Assembly (NCBI GenBank): GCA_021780105.1
Contig: JAJXZJ010000030.1
Location: 29,993-93,992, forward strand
DNA length: 64,000 bases
Source: a bacterium
GTDB lineage: Bacteria > Verrucomicrobiota > Verrucomicrobiia > Limisphaerales > J093
Reading direction: 5' to 3'
Shown: piece by piece, positions 55,327 through 62,801 of the stretch
Layout of the letters: each line of letters opens with the position of its first letter
Position numbering within the stretch: position 1 is the first letter of the stretch
Notes under the pieces: model-generated
Told to the model about the DNA's origin: nothing
Database searches by the model: none
Seen by the model: the letters and a program-made list of their open reading frames with translations, nothing else
Program-made: the position numbers and the translations under genes

Positions 55327-56216
55327 AGCGTATTAAATGAAACTATAACCACAGGAAGCGAACCAGTTCATGGCGTCTTGGGCGGTGACGCCGGCCAGGG
55401 CGGCGGCAATGGCTTTCTGGAGTTCTTCTCCGGTGCGGGCTTCCGCACTCCGCAGGCACTGTTTCACCTTGCTCCACATTTTCTCAATCGGGTTCAAGTC
55501 TGGCGAATGGGCCGGCAGGAATCGGACCGCCTCCCCGGTTTGTTCAACCAGTTGCAAGGTGGGGTCATGTTTGTGGGGCAAGAGGTTGTCCATGACGACC
55601 ACGTCACCCGGTCGCAGCGTCGGACACAGCACTTCCCGCACATAGGTCTGGAACCCTTCCGTGTCCGTAGCCCCTTCAATCGTCATGCCGGCGGTGGAAC
55701 CGTCCAACCGGATGGAAGCGAGCATCGTGGTGGTTTGCCCGTGGCCGGCAGGAGCACGGGCGTGGACTCGCTGGCCGCGTTGGGCCCGGCCACAGCGACG
55801 GGTCAGGTTGGTTTTCGCGCCCGATTCGTCGAGGAAGACCCGCCGCGCCGGATCAAAACGTAATGGATGGCCGACAGCATGCACTTCAGTGCCCGCCGCC
55901 GCCCGCAGTTCCTTGAGGGTCAGATCGGGCTTCTGCTGAACCATCGCCCGGAGTTGGTCCTGTTGCCGGGCGACACGGCCGGGCTTGCGCCCGGAGCGAT
56001 GGTGTTGCGGGCGCACATCCTGGATCCGCCGGCGCTGCTGCAAGAGTTTCTTCACCATGCCCAGCGAAACCCGGAACCGGGACGCCACCGCCTCCCGGGT
56101 GCCCTCCCCGGCGTCATAGGCGGCCAGAATCCGTTCCCGCAAATCCAGAGAGATCGTCTTCACGATCCCCGTCTGCCACCCCCGGACAAATGGCTGCAGT
56201 TTTATTGGAAATGCTC
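55326..56216 (-). mobile_element. IS630-family insertion sequence
   Basis: An 891-base element bounded by imperfect terminal inverted repeats (left GAGCGTATTAAATGAAAC, right, read inward, GAGCATTTCCAATAAAAC; about 17 of 25 positions match). It is flanked by a TA duplication at 55324-55325 and 56217-56218, the target of this family. It holds a single transposase gene on the minus strand. Confidence 0.85.
55333..56163 (-). CDS. IS630 family transposase, with an internal deletion
   Basis: 276 residues from a GTG at 56163. The helix-turn-helix region has ISLDLRERILAAYDAGEGTR and VSLGMVKKLLQQRRR. The DDE catalytic domain has VFLDESGAKTN (first Asp), VVMDNLLPHKHDP (second Asp) and SPDLNPIEKMWSKVKQCL (Glu). 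Between LKELRAAAGTEVHAVGH and FDPARRVFLDES the usual 35-45 residues of linker (second DNA-binding helices) are missing, with the frame kept. All three catalytic residues remain, but DNA binding may be impaired. Confidence 0.88.
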   Translation of the reverse strand: MKTISLDLRERILAAYDAGEGTREAVASRFRVSLGMVKKLLQQRRRIQDVRPQHHRSGRKPGRVARQQDQLRAMVQQKPDLTLKELRAAAGTEVHAVGHPLRFDPARRVFLDESGAKTNLTRRCGRAQRGQRVHARAPAGHGQTTTMLASIRLDGSTAGMTIEGATDTEGFQTYVREVLCPTLRPGDVVVMDNLLPHKHDPTLQLVEQTGEAVRFLPAHSPDLNPIEKMWSKVKQCLRSAEARTGEELQKAIAAALAGVTAQDAMNWFASCGYSFI

Positions 56217-56218
56217 TA

Positions 56219-56751
56219 GATCTCGCTCCAACCATGTTCGTCCCATTCCCGATTCAATCCTGAACCAAGCTCACCATATCCCTTTCGTTCCTGTATCCGT
56301 GATGCTTCTTTCTCATTGTGGTCCAGGTGCTTCAAGTCTGATAGAGGCGTCGTCCTGACTCTGTCTGAACCGGAATCGAAAGGCGCGGGGGCACCCCGCC
56401 CCCGCGCCGGCCTGCGGGCCTTTGCCAAAGCCGTCCTGCTTGAACCCCACGAACCCCCACACGACTTTCGCTTGCACCACAGGCTTGACACGGATAAGGA
56501 ATTAAAAATCAATAGTATATGTCAAATCAATTCGTAAGCGGATGCCGCCCGGGGCGGCGACGATACACCTCCTGACGATGTCACCGCCGAGTTGCGGGGA
56601 CGCGGAAAAAGGTTGGGGGCGGTGCTGCCGCTGCCCCACCTCCGGCGGGTGCTTGGTCAGGGCTGTGGAGCGCGCAGCCCCACCACACACCCGGCTGACG
56701 GGGAGGTTTCGCCTCAGGGGTTCGCGGCTCCGTCGTCCCAACAACGGAAGC
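56219..56751. other. Non-coding stretch after the IS element
   Basis: About 530 bases. It contains a perfect 11-bp hairpin (GGCGCGGGGGC at 56382-56392, GCCCCCGCGCC at 56398-56408) and an A+T-rich island near 56500-56535. No gene is supported. Confidence 0.5.
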
Positions 56752-58197
56752 TCACGGCGTCGGCGTCACGGCGACCCGGAAGAACTGATAGGGCGCGGCG
56801 CCCGACCCGCTCATCGGCGTGGCCGCGCGGACGGTCACAAGCTGCAACTGGCCGCTGCCGGCGACATCGGTCTGGCTGACGACAACGAAAGCGTTGGGCG
56901 ACGTCAACTGGTCGGTCCACTGGACCAGATCGAGCGAGCTTTGGACCGAGCAGGCCAGGTCCACCGGGTCTTTCCAACGGACGAAGGTGATGGTGAGGTA
57001 ATTCTGGTTCGTTTGCGTGGCCGGGTTGAGCGCGCTCACGCTGCCGGGCACGGGCACGCCGCCGCCCTGCATGACGGGCGCGTTGCCATCCGCCAGCAGC
57101 GGGTTCATGTCGAAGGCGTATTCCAGCAGGTTGACGACGCCGTCGCCGTCCGGGCCTGCGGGCACACCGCTGACGGCGGGATTGGTCAACTGGTTGGCCG
57201 AAAAGAAGGCGTGGCTCCAGGCGGCGAAGGTCATCCGCGCCCGTTGCGTGGGCAGCAAGGTGAGGGTGGTGTTTGTGTGGCTCGCCAACGAACCGTCGGA
57301 AACCGTGAGCTGGAAGGTGAGTGCGGTCGGCGTGGTCACCGGCGTGGCAACAAACGAGGCCGAGGCGCTGGCGATGTTACTCAAGGTGACGGCCGGGCCG
57401 GAAACCTGCGCCCAGCGGAAGACGAACTGAAAGCCCACACGAAGCGTCTCGTTGCGGAGCGCGAAATCCTGCACCCCGGTGTCCACGGTGATCAGGTCAT
57501 ACGCCCGCGGATGGACATCCTGGCGGAACAGCGTGCCGTCGTCCGTCAGGATGAACAACGCGTCCACGCGCTGGAGGATCGTCTTGTCATACGTAAATCC
57601 CACGAGCTTCCGGACATGGTTGCCATTCGTTATCTGCGGATTTCCGGTGTAGCCGGCGGTCAGTTCGTTCTGCGGGTCCGTGCCGTCCGGATTGATGCTG
57701 TTCACTTGAAACTCGTCCGCGTTGTTGTCGGTCCAGTAGAGGCGTCCGTTCCACGTCAGCATCACGCCAAAGTGGAACCCGCTGGCCAGCGGCGTGAACG
57801 GCGTGGGAATTTCCGTGGGCGGATCGGTCGGCTGCGCGGTGACGGCCTTCTTGTAAAGCCGGCCATCGGCCTCGTCCGTATAGTAAATACTGGTCGTCGC
57901 GCACGACGCCTGTCACGATGGGCTGGCAGTCCCGTAGCACGTAATGCAGCAGAAACGGCGGTGACGTGAGGTAGCCGAGCAACCCGATGTGTCGGCGGCT
58001 GGTGAACTCGCCATTGCACAAGCTGTCGCCGGAAACGAAGTAAAGGCCGGAGTCGTAGAGGTCGTAGCGGTTGATCAGGTTGCCAGGGTCCCGTCCGGCG
58101 GCTCGTTGACCAGGGTCTGGATTTGGGCGGTGGCTTTCAGGGTGAAAGCGATCACGAGCATGGCGGCACCGATTCCCCAACGCGGTGTAAACTTCAT
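56752..58197 (-). pseudogene. Frameshifted secreted protein with YWTD-like repeats and a dockerin-like C-terminus
   Basis: Three consecutive frames make up one protein. Frame 1 starts at the ATG at 58197 with a signal peptide (GAAMLVIAFTLKATAQ) and stops at 58075. From about 58090 a second frame reads NLINRYDLYDSGLYFVSGD and GLLGYLTSPPFLLHYVL. Near 57900 it passes to a third frame, which starts ATTSIYYTDEADGRLYKKAV and runs to 56752. That part has NGRLYWTDNNADEFQVN (YWTD-type propeller repeat), AVSGVPAGPDGDGVVNLLEYAF (dockerin-like calcium loop) and CSVQSSLDLVQWTDQL, common in verrucomicrobial surface proteins. Two frameshifts within about 190 bases mean decay or two sequence errors. Confidence 0.75.
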
Positions 58198-58436
58198 AAA
58201 CAAGGTTCCCTGCACAACCATGCTCCGGCGCAGCCAAACGGACCCCAGTTACCGACCCACCGGGCGATCCGCCGGAAAAGCGCCCAAAATTCAGATCAAC
58301 TTGTTATTGTCATTAGTGGTTATTAAAGTGCCACCGCGCTCGGAAATTGTCAAAGGGGCGGGAGGGCGGCAACCACCACGATGCTCGCCGGCATGCAAGC
58401 ACCGCCGGCGGACTGCGGGCGCGCCGGTTCGCCGCG

Positions 58437-58940
58437 TCACATCAACCGTTCGAGGTAAACCACGTCCAGCCAGCGGTCGAATTTGAAGCCGATTTGCCGG
58501 AAGCGGCCCACTTCCGTGAAGCCAAATTTCGCGTGGAGGCGGATGCTCGGCGCGTTGTCACTGTCAATCACGGCCAGGATCGCGTGAAAGCCGCGCGTTC
58601 GGGCCGCCTCAAGCAACGGCGCCAGGAGCTGTCCGCCCACGCCGCGGCCGCGGTGACCGTCAGCGACGTAAACCGAATTTTCCACCGTGAAGCGGTAGCC
58701 GGGCTTCGCGTGGTAGCGGCTCAACGAACTCCAGCCCACGACGCCCAGCGCCGGGTCCACCGCCACGAAGATCGGGAAGCCGTCGCGGCAATGTTCGTCG
58801 AACCAGGCCAGCCGCAGTTCCAGGGGATGCGGCTCGTAATCGTAAGAAGCCGTGGTGCGCGCGACGGCGTCGTTGTAGATCGCCAGGATCGCCGGCACGT
58901 CGTCGCGCCGCGCGGGCCGGATGAGGATCGGTTCCGCCAT
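58437..58940 (-). CDS. GNAT N-acetyltransferase (phosphinothricin acetyltransferase-like)
   Basis: 167 residues from the ATG at 58940, four bases after the ribH stop. GNAT motifs: ILIRPARRDDVPAILAIYND at the start, VVGWSSLSRYHAKPGYRFTV, the acetyl-CoA loop VADGHRGRGVGGQLLAPLLE, AVIDSDNAPSIRLHAKFGF and the C-terminal FRQIGFKFDRWLDVVYLE. The length and the ASYDYEP loop match the Pat/Bar subgroup. The true substrate is unknown. Confidence 0.9.
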   Translation of the reverse strand: MAEPILIRPARRDDVPAILAIYNDAVARTTASYDYEPHPLELRLAWFDEHCRDGFPIFVAVDPALGVVGWSSLSRYHAKPGYRFTVENSVYVADGHRGRGVGGQLLAPLLEAARTRGFHAILAVIDSDNAPSIRLHAKFGFTEVGRFRQIGFKFDRWLDVVYLERLM

Positions 58941-58944
58941 GCGT

Positions 58945-59439
58945 TCAGAAGGGCACGTCGTCGCCATCCGCCGGCAGGGAGCGGATCACCCGCGCCATTT
59001 CCAGCGCCGTGTGGGCGGCCTCGGCGCCGCGGTTGTGGTCGGGATCGAGGCAGCGGGCGCGGGCCTGGTCTTCGTCTTCGAGCAGCAGGACTTCGTGGAT
59101 CATCGGCGTGCCGGTTTCGATCTGGAGCTGAATCAACGCCTGCGTGACGCCGGTGCCGATGTGTTCAGCGTGCGTGGTCTGGCCGCGCAGAATCACGCCC
59201 AGACAGATCACGGCGTCGAACCGCGGCGCGGTCAGCCGGGCGAGCCGGCCGGCGACGACGGGAATTTCAAACGCGCCGGGCACGCGGACGACCCTCACCT
59301 CGGCCGCACCGGCAGCTTGCAGCGTGGCGCGGGCGGCGCGCAGCATGGCGTCCACGTAGCGGGCGTTGTAGCGCGAGGCGACGATGGCGAACCGGCCGCC
59401 GGCGGCGCGAACAGATTTGGCTTTGACAGGTTTGAGCAT
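58945..59439 (-). CDS. ribH: 6,7-dimethyl-8-ribityllumazine synthase
   Basis: 164 residues. It makes the lumazine precursor of riboflavin. Motifs: FAIVASRYNARYVDAML (substrate aromatic region), VVRVPGAFEIPVVAGRLA, VICLGVILRGQTTHAEHI (catalytic His) and QLQIETGTPMIHEVLLLED. The C-terminus NRGAEAAHTALEMARVI is typical. It begins nine bases after the toxin gene, so it is probably transcribed with the toxin-antitoxin module. A decayed second copy of its 5' end lies at 60049-60105. Confidence 0.95.
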   Translation of the reverse strand: MLKPVKAKSVRAAGGRFAIVASRYNARYVDAMLRAARATLQAAGAAEVRVVRVPGAFEIPVVAGRLARLTAPRFDAVICLGVILRGQTTHAEHIGTGVTQALIQLQIETGTPMIHEVLLLEDEDQARARCLDPDHNRGAEAAHTALEMARVIRSLPADGDDVPF

Positions 59440-59448
59440 TTGATAGTT

Positions 59449-59721
59449 TCAACGCTGGCCGCGCAGATAGTTCCGCACTTCTTCGTGGTTGCCCGCAAAG
59501 TCGAAAGTCAAACTTCCCTTCTTCGCGAGAAAAACCAACCGCAATTCCAAATCCGTCCGGCACTCGAAAGTATCCGGCGCGATTTTTCGGATGCTTAATC
59601 CGGTGTGAACATGAGGCTGGCCGAACGCGGCTTGAACTTTTTGCAAAGCCTCGAGCACGTCGGCTTTCTTTCCGACGATGCACTTGCGGAAGTGAGACGA
59701 GGTTTTAATCTCGCAAGCCAC
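59449..59721 (-). CDS. RelE/ParE-like toxin of a type II toxin-antitoxin module
   Basis: 90 residues from a GTG start that overlaps the antitoxin gene by 17 bases. Small and basic, with SSHFRKCIVGKKADVLEALQ at the start and the C-terminal LTFDFAGNHEEVRNYLRGQR, the strand-helix pattern (GNHxEVxxYL) common in RelE/ParE-fold toxins. The central ECRTDLELRLVFLAKKG has the Arg-rich strand expected of an mRNA-cleaving or gyrase-binding surface. The target is not determined. The layout antitoxin then toxin is typical. Confidence 0.7.
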   Translation of the reverse strand: MACEIKTSSHFRKCIVGKKADVLEALQKVQAAFGQPHVHTGLSIRKIAPDTFECRTDLELRLVFLAKKGSLTFDFAGNHEEVRNYLRGQR

Positions 59722-59980
59722 GGATGTCCCCGGTGAACGTCTTCAGCGTGCCGCGTTTACGCTCGGCGGTGAGGCTCTTTTTGATGCGACACTCGGCGGC
59801 TTTGGCTTCCGCTTCCGTCAGCCCGTATTCCTGCAAGGCATAGTCGCCGGAATGCACTTCCACCGGACGGAGCGCGACAATTTTGTCGCCGCAGATGAAT
59901 CCAATGTCCTGACCGCGCAAGGCCTGGTTGAGCCAGTAACCCAGCCGCCCGCGGCCTTCGGTGATGGTCAGCGTCTTCAT
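59705..59980 (-). CDS. Phd/AbrB-like antitoxin
   Basis: 91 residues from the ATG at 59980. The N-terminal half, LTITEGRGRLGYWLNQAL then IGFICGDKIVALRPVEV, fits the Phd-YefM type DNA-binding fold (T-x-x-x-R-x-x-L, then a beta hairpin). The C-terminal half (YGLTEAEAKAAECRIKKSL) is charged and probably binds the toxin. A strong promoter (TTGCCG, TATAAT) sits so close that the transcript would start at or near the ATG. It probably autoregulates with the toxin. Confidence 0.72.
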   Translation of the reverse strand: MKTLTITEGRGRLGYWLNQALRGQDIGFICGDKIVALRPVEVHSGDYALQEYGLTEAEAKAAECRIKKSLTAERKRGTLKTFTGDIRGLRD

Positions 59981-59986
59981 ACGCTC

Positions 59987-60014
59987 ATTATACGCGGCGC
60001 AGTTTTCACGGCAA
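59987..60014 (-). promoter_or_regulatory. Near-consensus promoter of the toxin-antitoxin module
   Basis: On the minus strand: TTGCCG, a 16-base spacer, TATAAT. The -10 box ends six bases before the antitoxin ATG, implying a leaderless or nearly leaderless mRNA. It lies between the ribH remnant and the antitoxin gene. Confidence 0.7.
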
Positions 60015-60048
60015 CCTTCCTTCCCCAGGCGTCAAAGCTGATGCTGCG

Positions 60049-60105
60049 ATGACAAACCGCTCCTCCGGCGGCACGAACGGATTTGGCATTGACAGGTTTC
60101 AGCAT
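60049..60105 (-). pseudogene. Decayed duplicate of the ribH 5' end
   Basis: From an ATG at 60105 the sequence reads MLKPVNAKSVRAAGG, 14 of 15 residues identical to intact ribH (MLKPVKAKSVRAAGG) and 39 of 45 bases identical. It then shifts frame by one base while similarity continues for about 15 more bases. It lies between ribBA and the toxin-antitoxin genes. Confidence 0.85.
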
Positions 60106-60171
60106 GGTTCAAAGATCGGCGACTTTGTTCCCACAGACAGAGGTAATCGTCGCGGGAAAGGCCGGCATCCC

Positions 60172-61377
60172 TCACAGCAAATGCCCCATTTTTTCCCGCT
60201 TGGTTTTGAGGTAGCGAGCGTTGTGACGGTTGGGGGCCACGCGGATGGGCACCTGCTCGACGACCTCCAGGCCGTAGCCTTCGAGGCCCACGATCTTCTT
60301 CGGATTGTTGGTCAGCAGCCGGATCGTCTTCAACCCGAGATCGGCGAGGATTTGCGCGCCAAGGCCGTATTCGCGCAGGTCCATCGGATAACCCAGCTTC
60401 AGGTTCGCCTCGACGGTGTCCAGGCCGCGTTCCTGGAGTTTGTAGGCGCGAATCTTGGGCTCAAGGCCGATGCCGCGGCCTTCCTGCCGCATGTAAACCA
60501 CCACGCCGCGGCCGGCGGCGGCGACCTGCTGCATCGCGTGGTGAAGCTGCGGCCCGCAATCACACCGCCGCGAGCCGAAGACGTCGCCCGTGAGGCACTC
60601 GCTGTGGACGCGCACCAGCACGCGCTCCTGGCCCGCCACCTCGCCGCAAACGAGCGCCACGTGGTGGGCGCCGTCAACCTGCGAGCGGTAAAGGTGCAGG
60701 GTGAAATCGCCAAACTCGGTCGGCATCCGCACCGTCTCGACGCGTTCGACCAGCTTCTCACGCCGGCGGCGGTGTTCGATGAGCGCCTCGATGCTGCCGA
60801 GCTTGAGCCGGTGTTTGCGGGCGAACTTTACCAGTTCGTCGAACCGCGCCATCGAGCCGTCATCGTTCAACACCTCGCAAATCACGGCGATGGGCCGGCA
60901 GCCGGCGAGCACCGCGAGATCCACCGCCGCCTCGGTGTGGCCGGCGCGCTGGAGCACGCCGCCCGGTTTGCTGCGGAGCGGGAAAACGTGGCCGGGCTGG
61001 ACGAGATCACCGGGCGTCGCGGTCGGATCGGCCATCACCGCGATGCTGCGGGCGCGGTCGGCCGCGCTGATGCCGGTGGTGATGCCCGTGGCCGCATCCA
61101 CGCTGACCTGGAAGTCCGTTTTGAACGTCTCGCGGTTCTGCGCGACCATCCGCTCGACGCCAAGCTGCTGGAGCCGTTCCGACGTTGTCGGCACGCAAAT
61201 CAGCCCGCGGCCGAACTTGACCATGAAGTTGACCGCTTCCGGCGTGACGTGCTCCGCCGCCATGATGAGGTCGCCCTCGTTCTCGCGGCTCTCGTCGTCC
61301 ACGACGATCACCATCCGTCCCCGCCGCACGTCGGCGATGAGGTCGTCCACGGTCGCCACCAAGTGTTGTTTCGCCAC
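60172..61377 (-). CDS. ribBA: Bifunctional 3,4-dihydroxy-2-butanone-4-phosphate synthase / GTP cyclohydrolase II
   Basis: 401 residues. The RibB half (about 1-205) has [20 protein letters not shown], the substrate motif with catalytic acidic residues, and [20 protein letters not shown] with [11 protein letters not shown]. The RibA half (about 206-401) has [21 protein letters not shown] (the three zinc Cys), [40 protein letters not shown] and [16 protein letters not shown]. Both active sites look intact. It supplies the two starting compounds of riboflavin. ribH and GNAT follow on the same strand beyond the toxin-antitoxin insertion. Confidence 0.96.
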   Translation of the reverse strand: MAKQHLVATVDDLIADVRRGRMVIVVDDESRENEGDLIMAAEHVTPEAVNFMVKFGRGLICVPTTSERLQQLGVERMVAQNRETFKTDFQVSVDAATGITTGISAADRARSIAVMADPTATPGDLVQPGHVFPLRSKPGGVLQRAGHTEAAVDLAVLAGCRPIAVICEVLNDDGSMARFDELVKFARKHRLKLGSIEALIEHRRRREKLVERVETVRMPTEFGDFTLHLYRSQVDGAHHVALVCGEVAGQERVLVRVHSECLTGDVFGSRRCDCGPQLHHAMQQVAAAGRGVVVYMRQEGRGIGLEPKIRAYKLQERGLDTVEANLKLGYPMDLREYGLGAQILADLGLKTIRLLTNNPKKIVGLEGYGLEVVEQVPIRVAPNRHNARYLKTKREKMGHLL

Positions 61378-61464
61378 GCGCCGAGGTTAAGCCGCGTGGC
61401 GGCGCTTTTCAGCAACAAATCGCACGCCTGAGGAATCGCGAGTTTCCTGGGCGGGAATCCTCAG

Positions 61465-61608
61465 TCAACGCTGATGAGCCGACGAACTACCCGACTGGCC
61501 GGTCACCCATTTCACCATACCCAGTTTCATCAATGCCTCCAATGAGTTAGAACCACCGGAGTGCTCAACGATTCGCCCATCGCGGATCTTCTGGATGTTT
61601 ACGCCTCG
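61465..61608 (-). pseudogene. C-terminal remnant of a SnoaL-like (ester cyclase) gene
   Basis: A frame different from the rhs fragment reads RGVNIQKIRDGRIVEHSGG, then SLEALMKLGMVKWVTG, and ends at the TGA at 61465-61467. The RGVxIxxIRDGRIVEH pattern is the C-terminal signature of SnoaL-like polyketide/ester cyclases. The upstream part of that gene is gone, replaced by rhs sequence. Confidence 0.6.
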
Positions 61609-62425
61609 AAGTAGGATCGGCTTCCTGAATCACCCGCCGCCCGTCATACACGTATGCCACCGTGGCGCTGACCTGCCAGGTGCTCCCGTTCCAGGTGTAA
61701 TCCGTCCGCTTGCGCGCTCGGCCCAGGCCATCGTAGGCAAAGTCGCTGCGATAGACTCCGGACGCGTAAACGCTTACCAACTGGTTCTCATCATCATACG
61801 TGCCATTGCGCGTCAGGCTCCCACTGCCATAGGGCGTGACACACGCGGTCTGATTGCCATTGCCATCGTAAACCGCCGAGCCAACCGGCGTGCTGGTCAA
61901 CTCATTGAGTGCATTCACCGTGAACGTCCCTACGGTCCCATTATTGGTCCGCGTGTTCAGGTTCCAGGCGGCATCATAGCCGTAACCCAGGTTCTCCGTG
62001 GACAGCCCTCCGCTGCCCAGGGCCTTGATCAACTCCTGCGCGCCGTTGTAGGTGTAGGTCACCGTGCTGCTGTCGCTGCGGGTCATCCGGGTGCGTTCAT
62101 TGGCCTGGTTAACTTGGTAACTGTGCCGGTTCAGCACCGTCCCGCTGCTGCTCCGCAAGGTCGTCTGCGTCAGCCGTGCCACACTGTCATAGGCGTTGGT
62201 AATCACCGCGCTGTTGGGCAAGGCCAGGTTCGTCCATACCGTTCCCGCACCTCGGTAGGTGTAGGTAAAGCTTCCCGCCGGTGAACTGACGCCCGTCAGC
62301 CGGTCCGCCGCGTCGTCGCCGTAAAGCATCACGTCACCGGATGAAGCGTTCGTAACCAAGCAGCCATCACGGCGTTTAAGTTCGCTTGTTATCATCGGTG
62401 CTTTGGTTGGCGCGTGGAAGTTCAT
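61565..62425 (-). pseudogene. Displaced Rhs core fragment
   Basis: An open frame of 286 codons that reads as Rhs/YD repeats: YGDDAADRLTGVSSPAGSFT, NAYDSVARLTQTTLRSSS, VNQANERTRMTRSDSSTVTY, YDDENQLVSVYASGVYRSD and a final YVYDGRRVIQEADP. It lacks an N-terminal part: its first 25 codons overlap the end of the membrane protein gene at 62376. It ends in a short foreign tail derived from the SnoaL-like remnant. It is a partial copy of the rhs gene that begins beyond the window edge. Confidence 0.8.
61623..61866. repeat. Rhs core repeat, copy A
   Basis: 244 bases matching 63757-64000 without gaps, with about five differences. It encodes the YD-repeat block ending in YDGRRVIQE. The match may continue past the window edge. 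Confidence 0.9.
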
Positions 62426-62786
62426 TTGCTCGCTGGCATTCCCTCAGTGTTCTTATGAACTCGTCAGGACACTCCGGCGTTAGGACATACCGGCGCCATC
62501 TCGACTTAATGACAATGCCGTCTACAAAAAGTCGAGTGTGTAGCCAAAGTGGGAACAAGAGGAAAGACCTCAACGTCCATAGTTGCCGTGCTCTAACGAT
62601 TTCAGCAGACCGGATGTACCGATACGGAATACGGAATAGGGGCAGGCCAAAGATGCTTATCCGAATCGCTCGTTTGCTCAGGCGGTACGTGATGATCAGT
62701 ACGCGAAGCCACCGAAAAACCAGGTAGGTCCCCGCCGCGAATAGGACAAGCGCGATCACGCCGCCTAAAATGTCCTGCGAATTCAT
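62376..62786 (-). CDS. Small membrane protein next to rhs (candidate immunity protein)
   Basis: 136 residues. The start ATG at 62786 lies 15 bases after the rhs stop, behind a GAGG ribosome binding site. One N-terminal membrane helix (LGGVIALVLFAAGTYLVFRW) is followed by a basic PH-like beta region (AIRISIFGLPLFRIPYRYIR, LFVDGIVIKSRWRRYVLT) and a charged tail. Base composition is visibly lower in GC than in the core genes. In Rhs loci the gene directly after the tip is usually the cognate immunity gene, so this is the role by position. There is no sequence match I recognise. Confidence 0.65.
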   Translation of the reverse strand: MNSQDILGGVIALVLFAAGTYLVFRWLRVLIITYRLSKRAIRISIFGLPLFRIPYRYIRSAEIVRARQLWTLRSFLLFPLWLHTRLFVDGIVIKSRWRRYVLTPECPDEFIRTLRECQRANELPRANQSTDDNKRT

Positions 62787-62801
62787 GGTTGCCTCGTGAG
62801 G

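Noticed and set aside
56382..56408. GC hairpin as a terminator
   Set aside because: A perfect 11-bp stem, but no U-tract on either strand and no gene ending nearby.
58330..58350. Sigma-54-like promoter before the frameshifted gene (TGGCAC on the minus strand)
   Set aside because: The -12 element (TTGC) is missing at the required distance.
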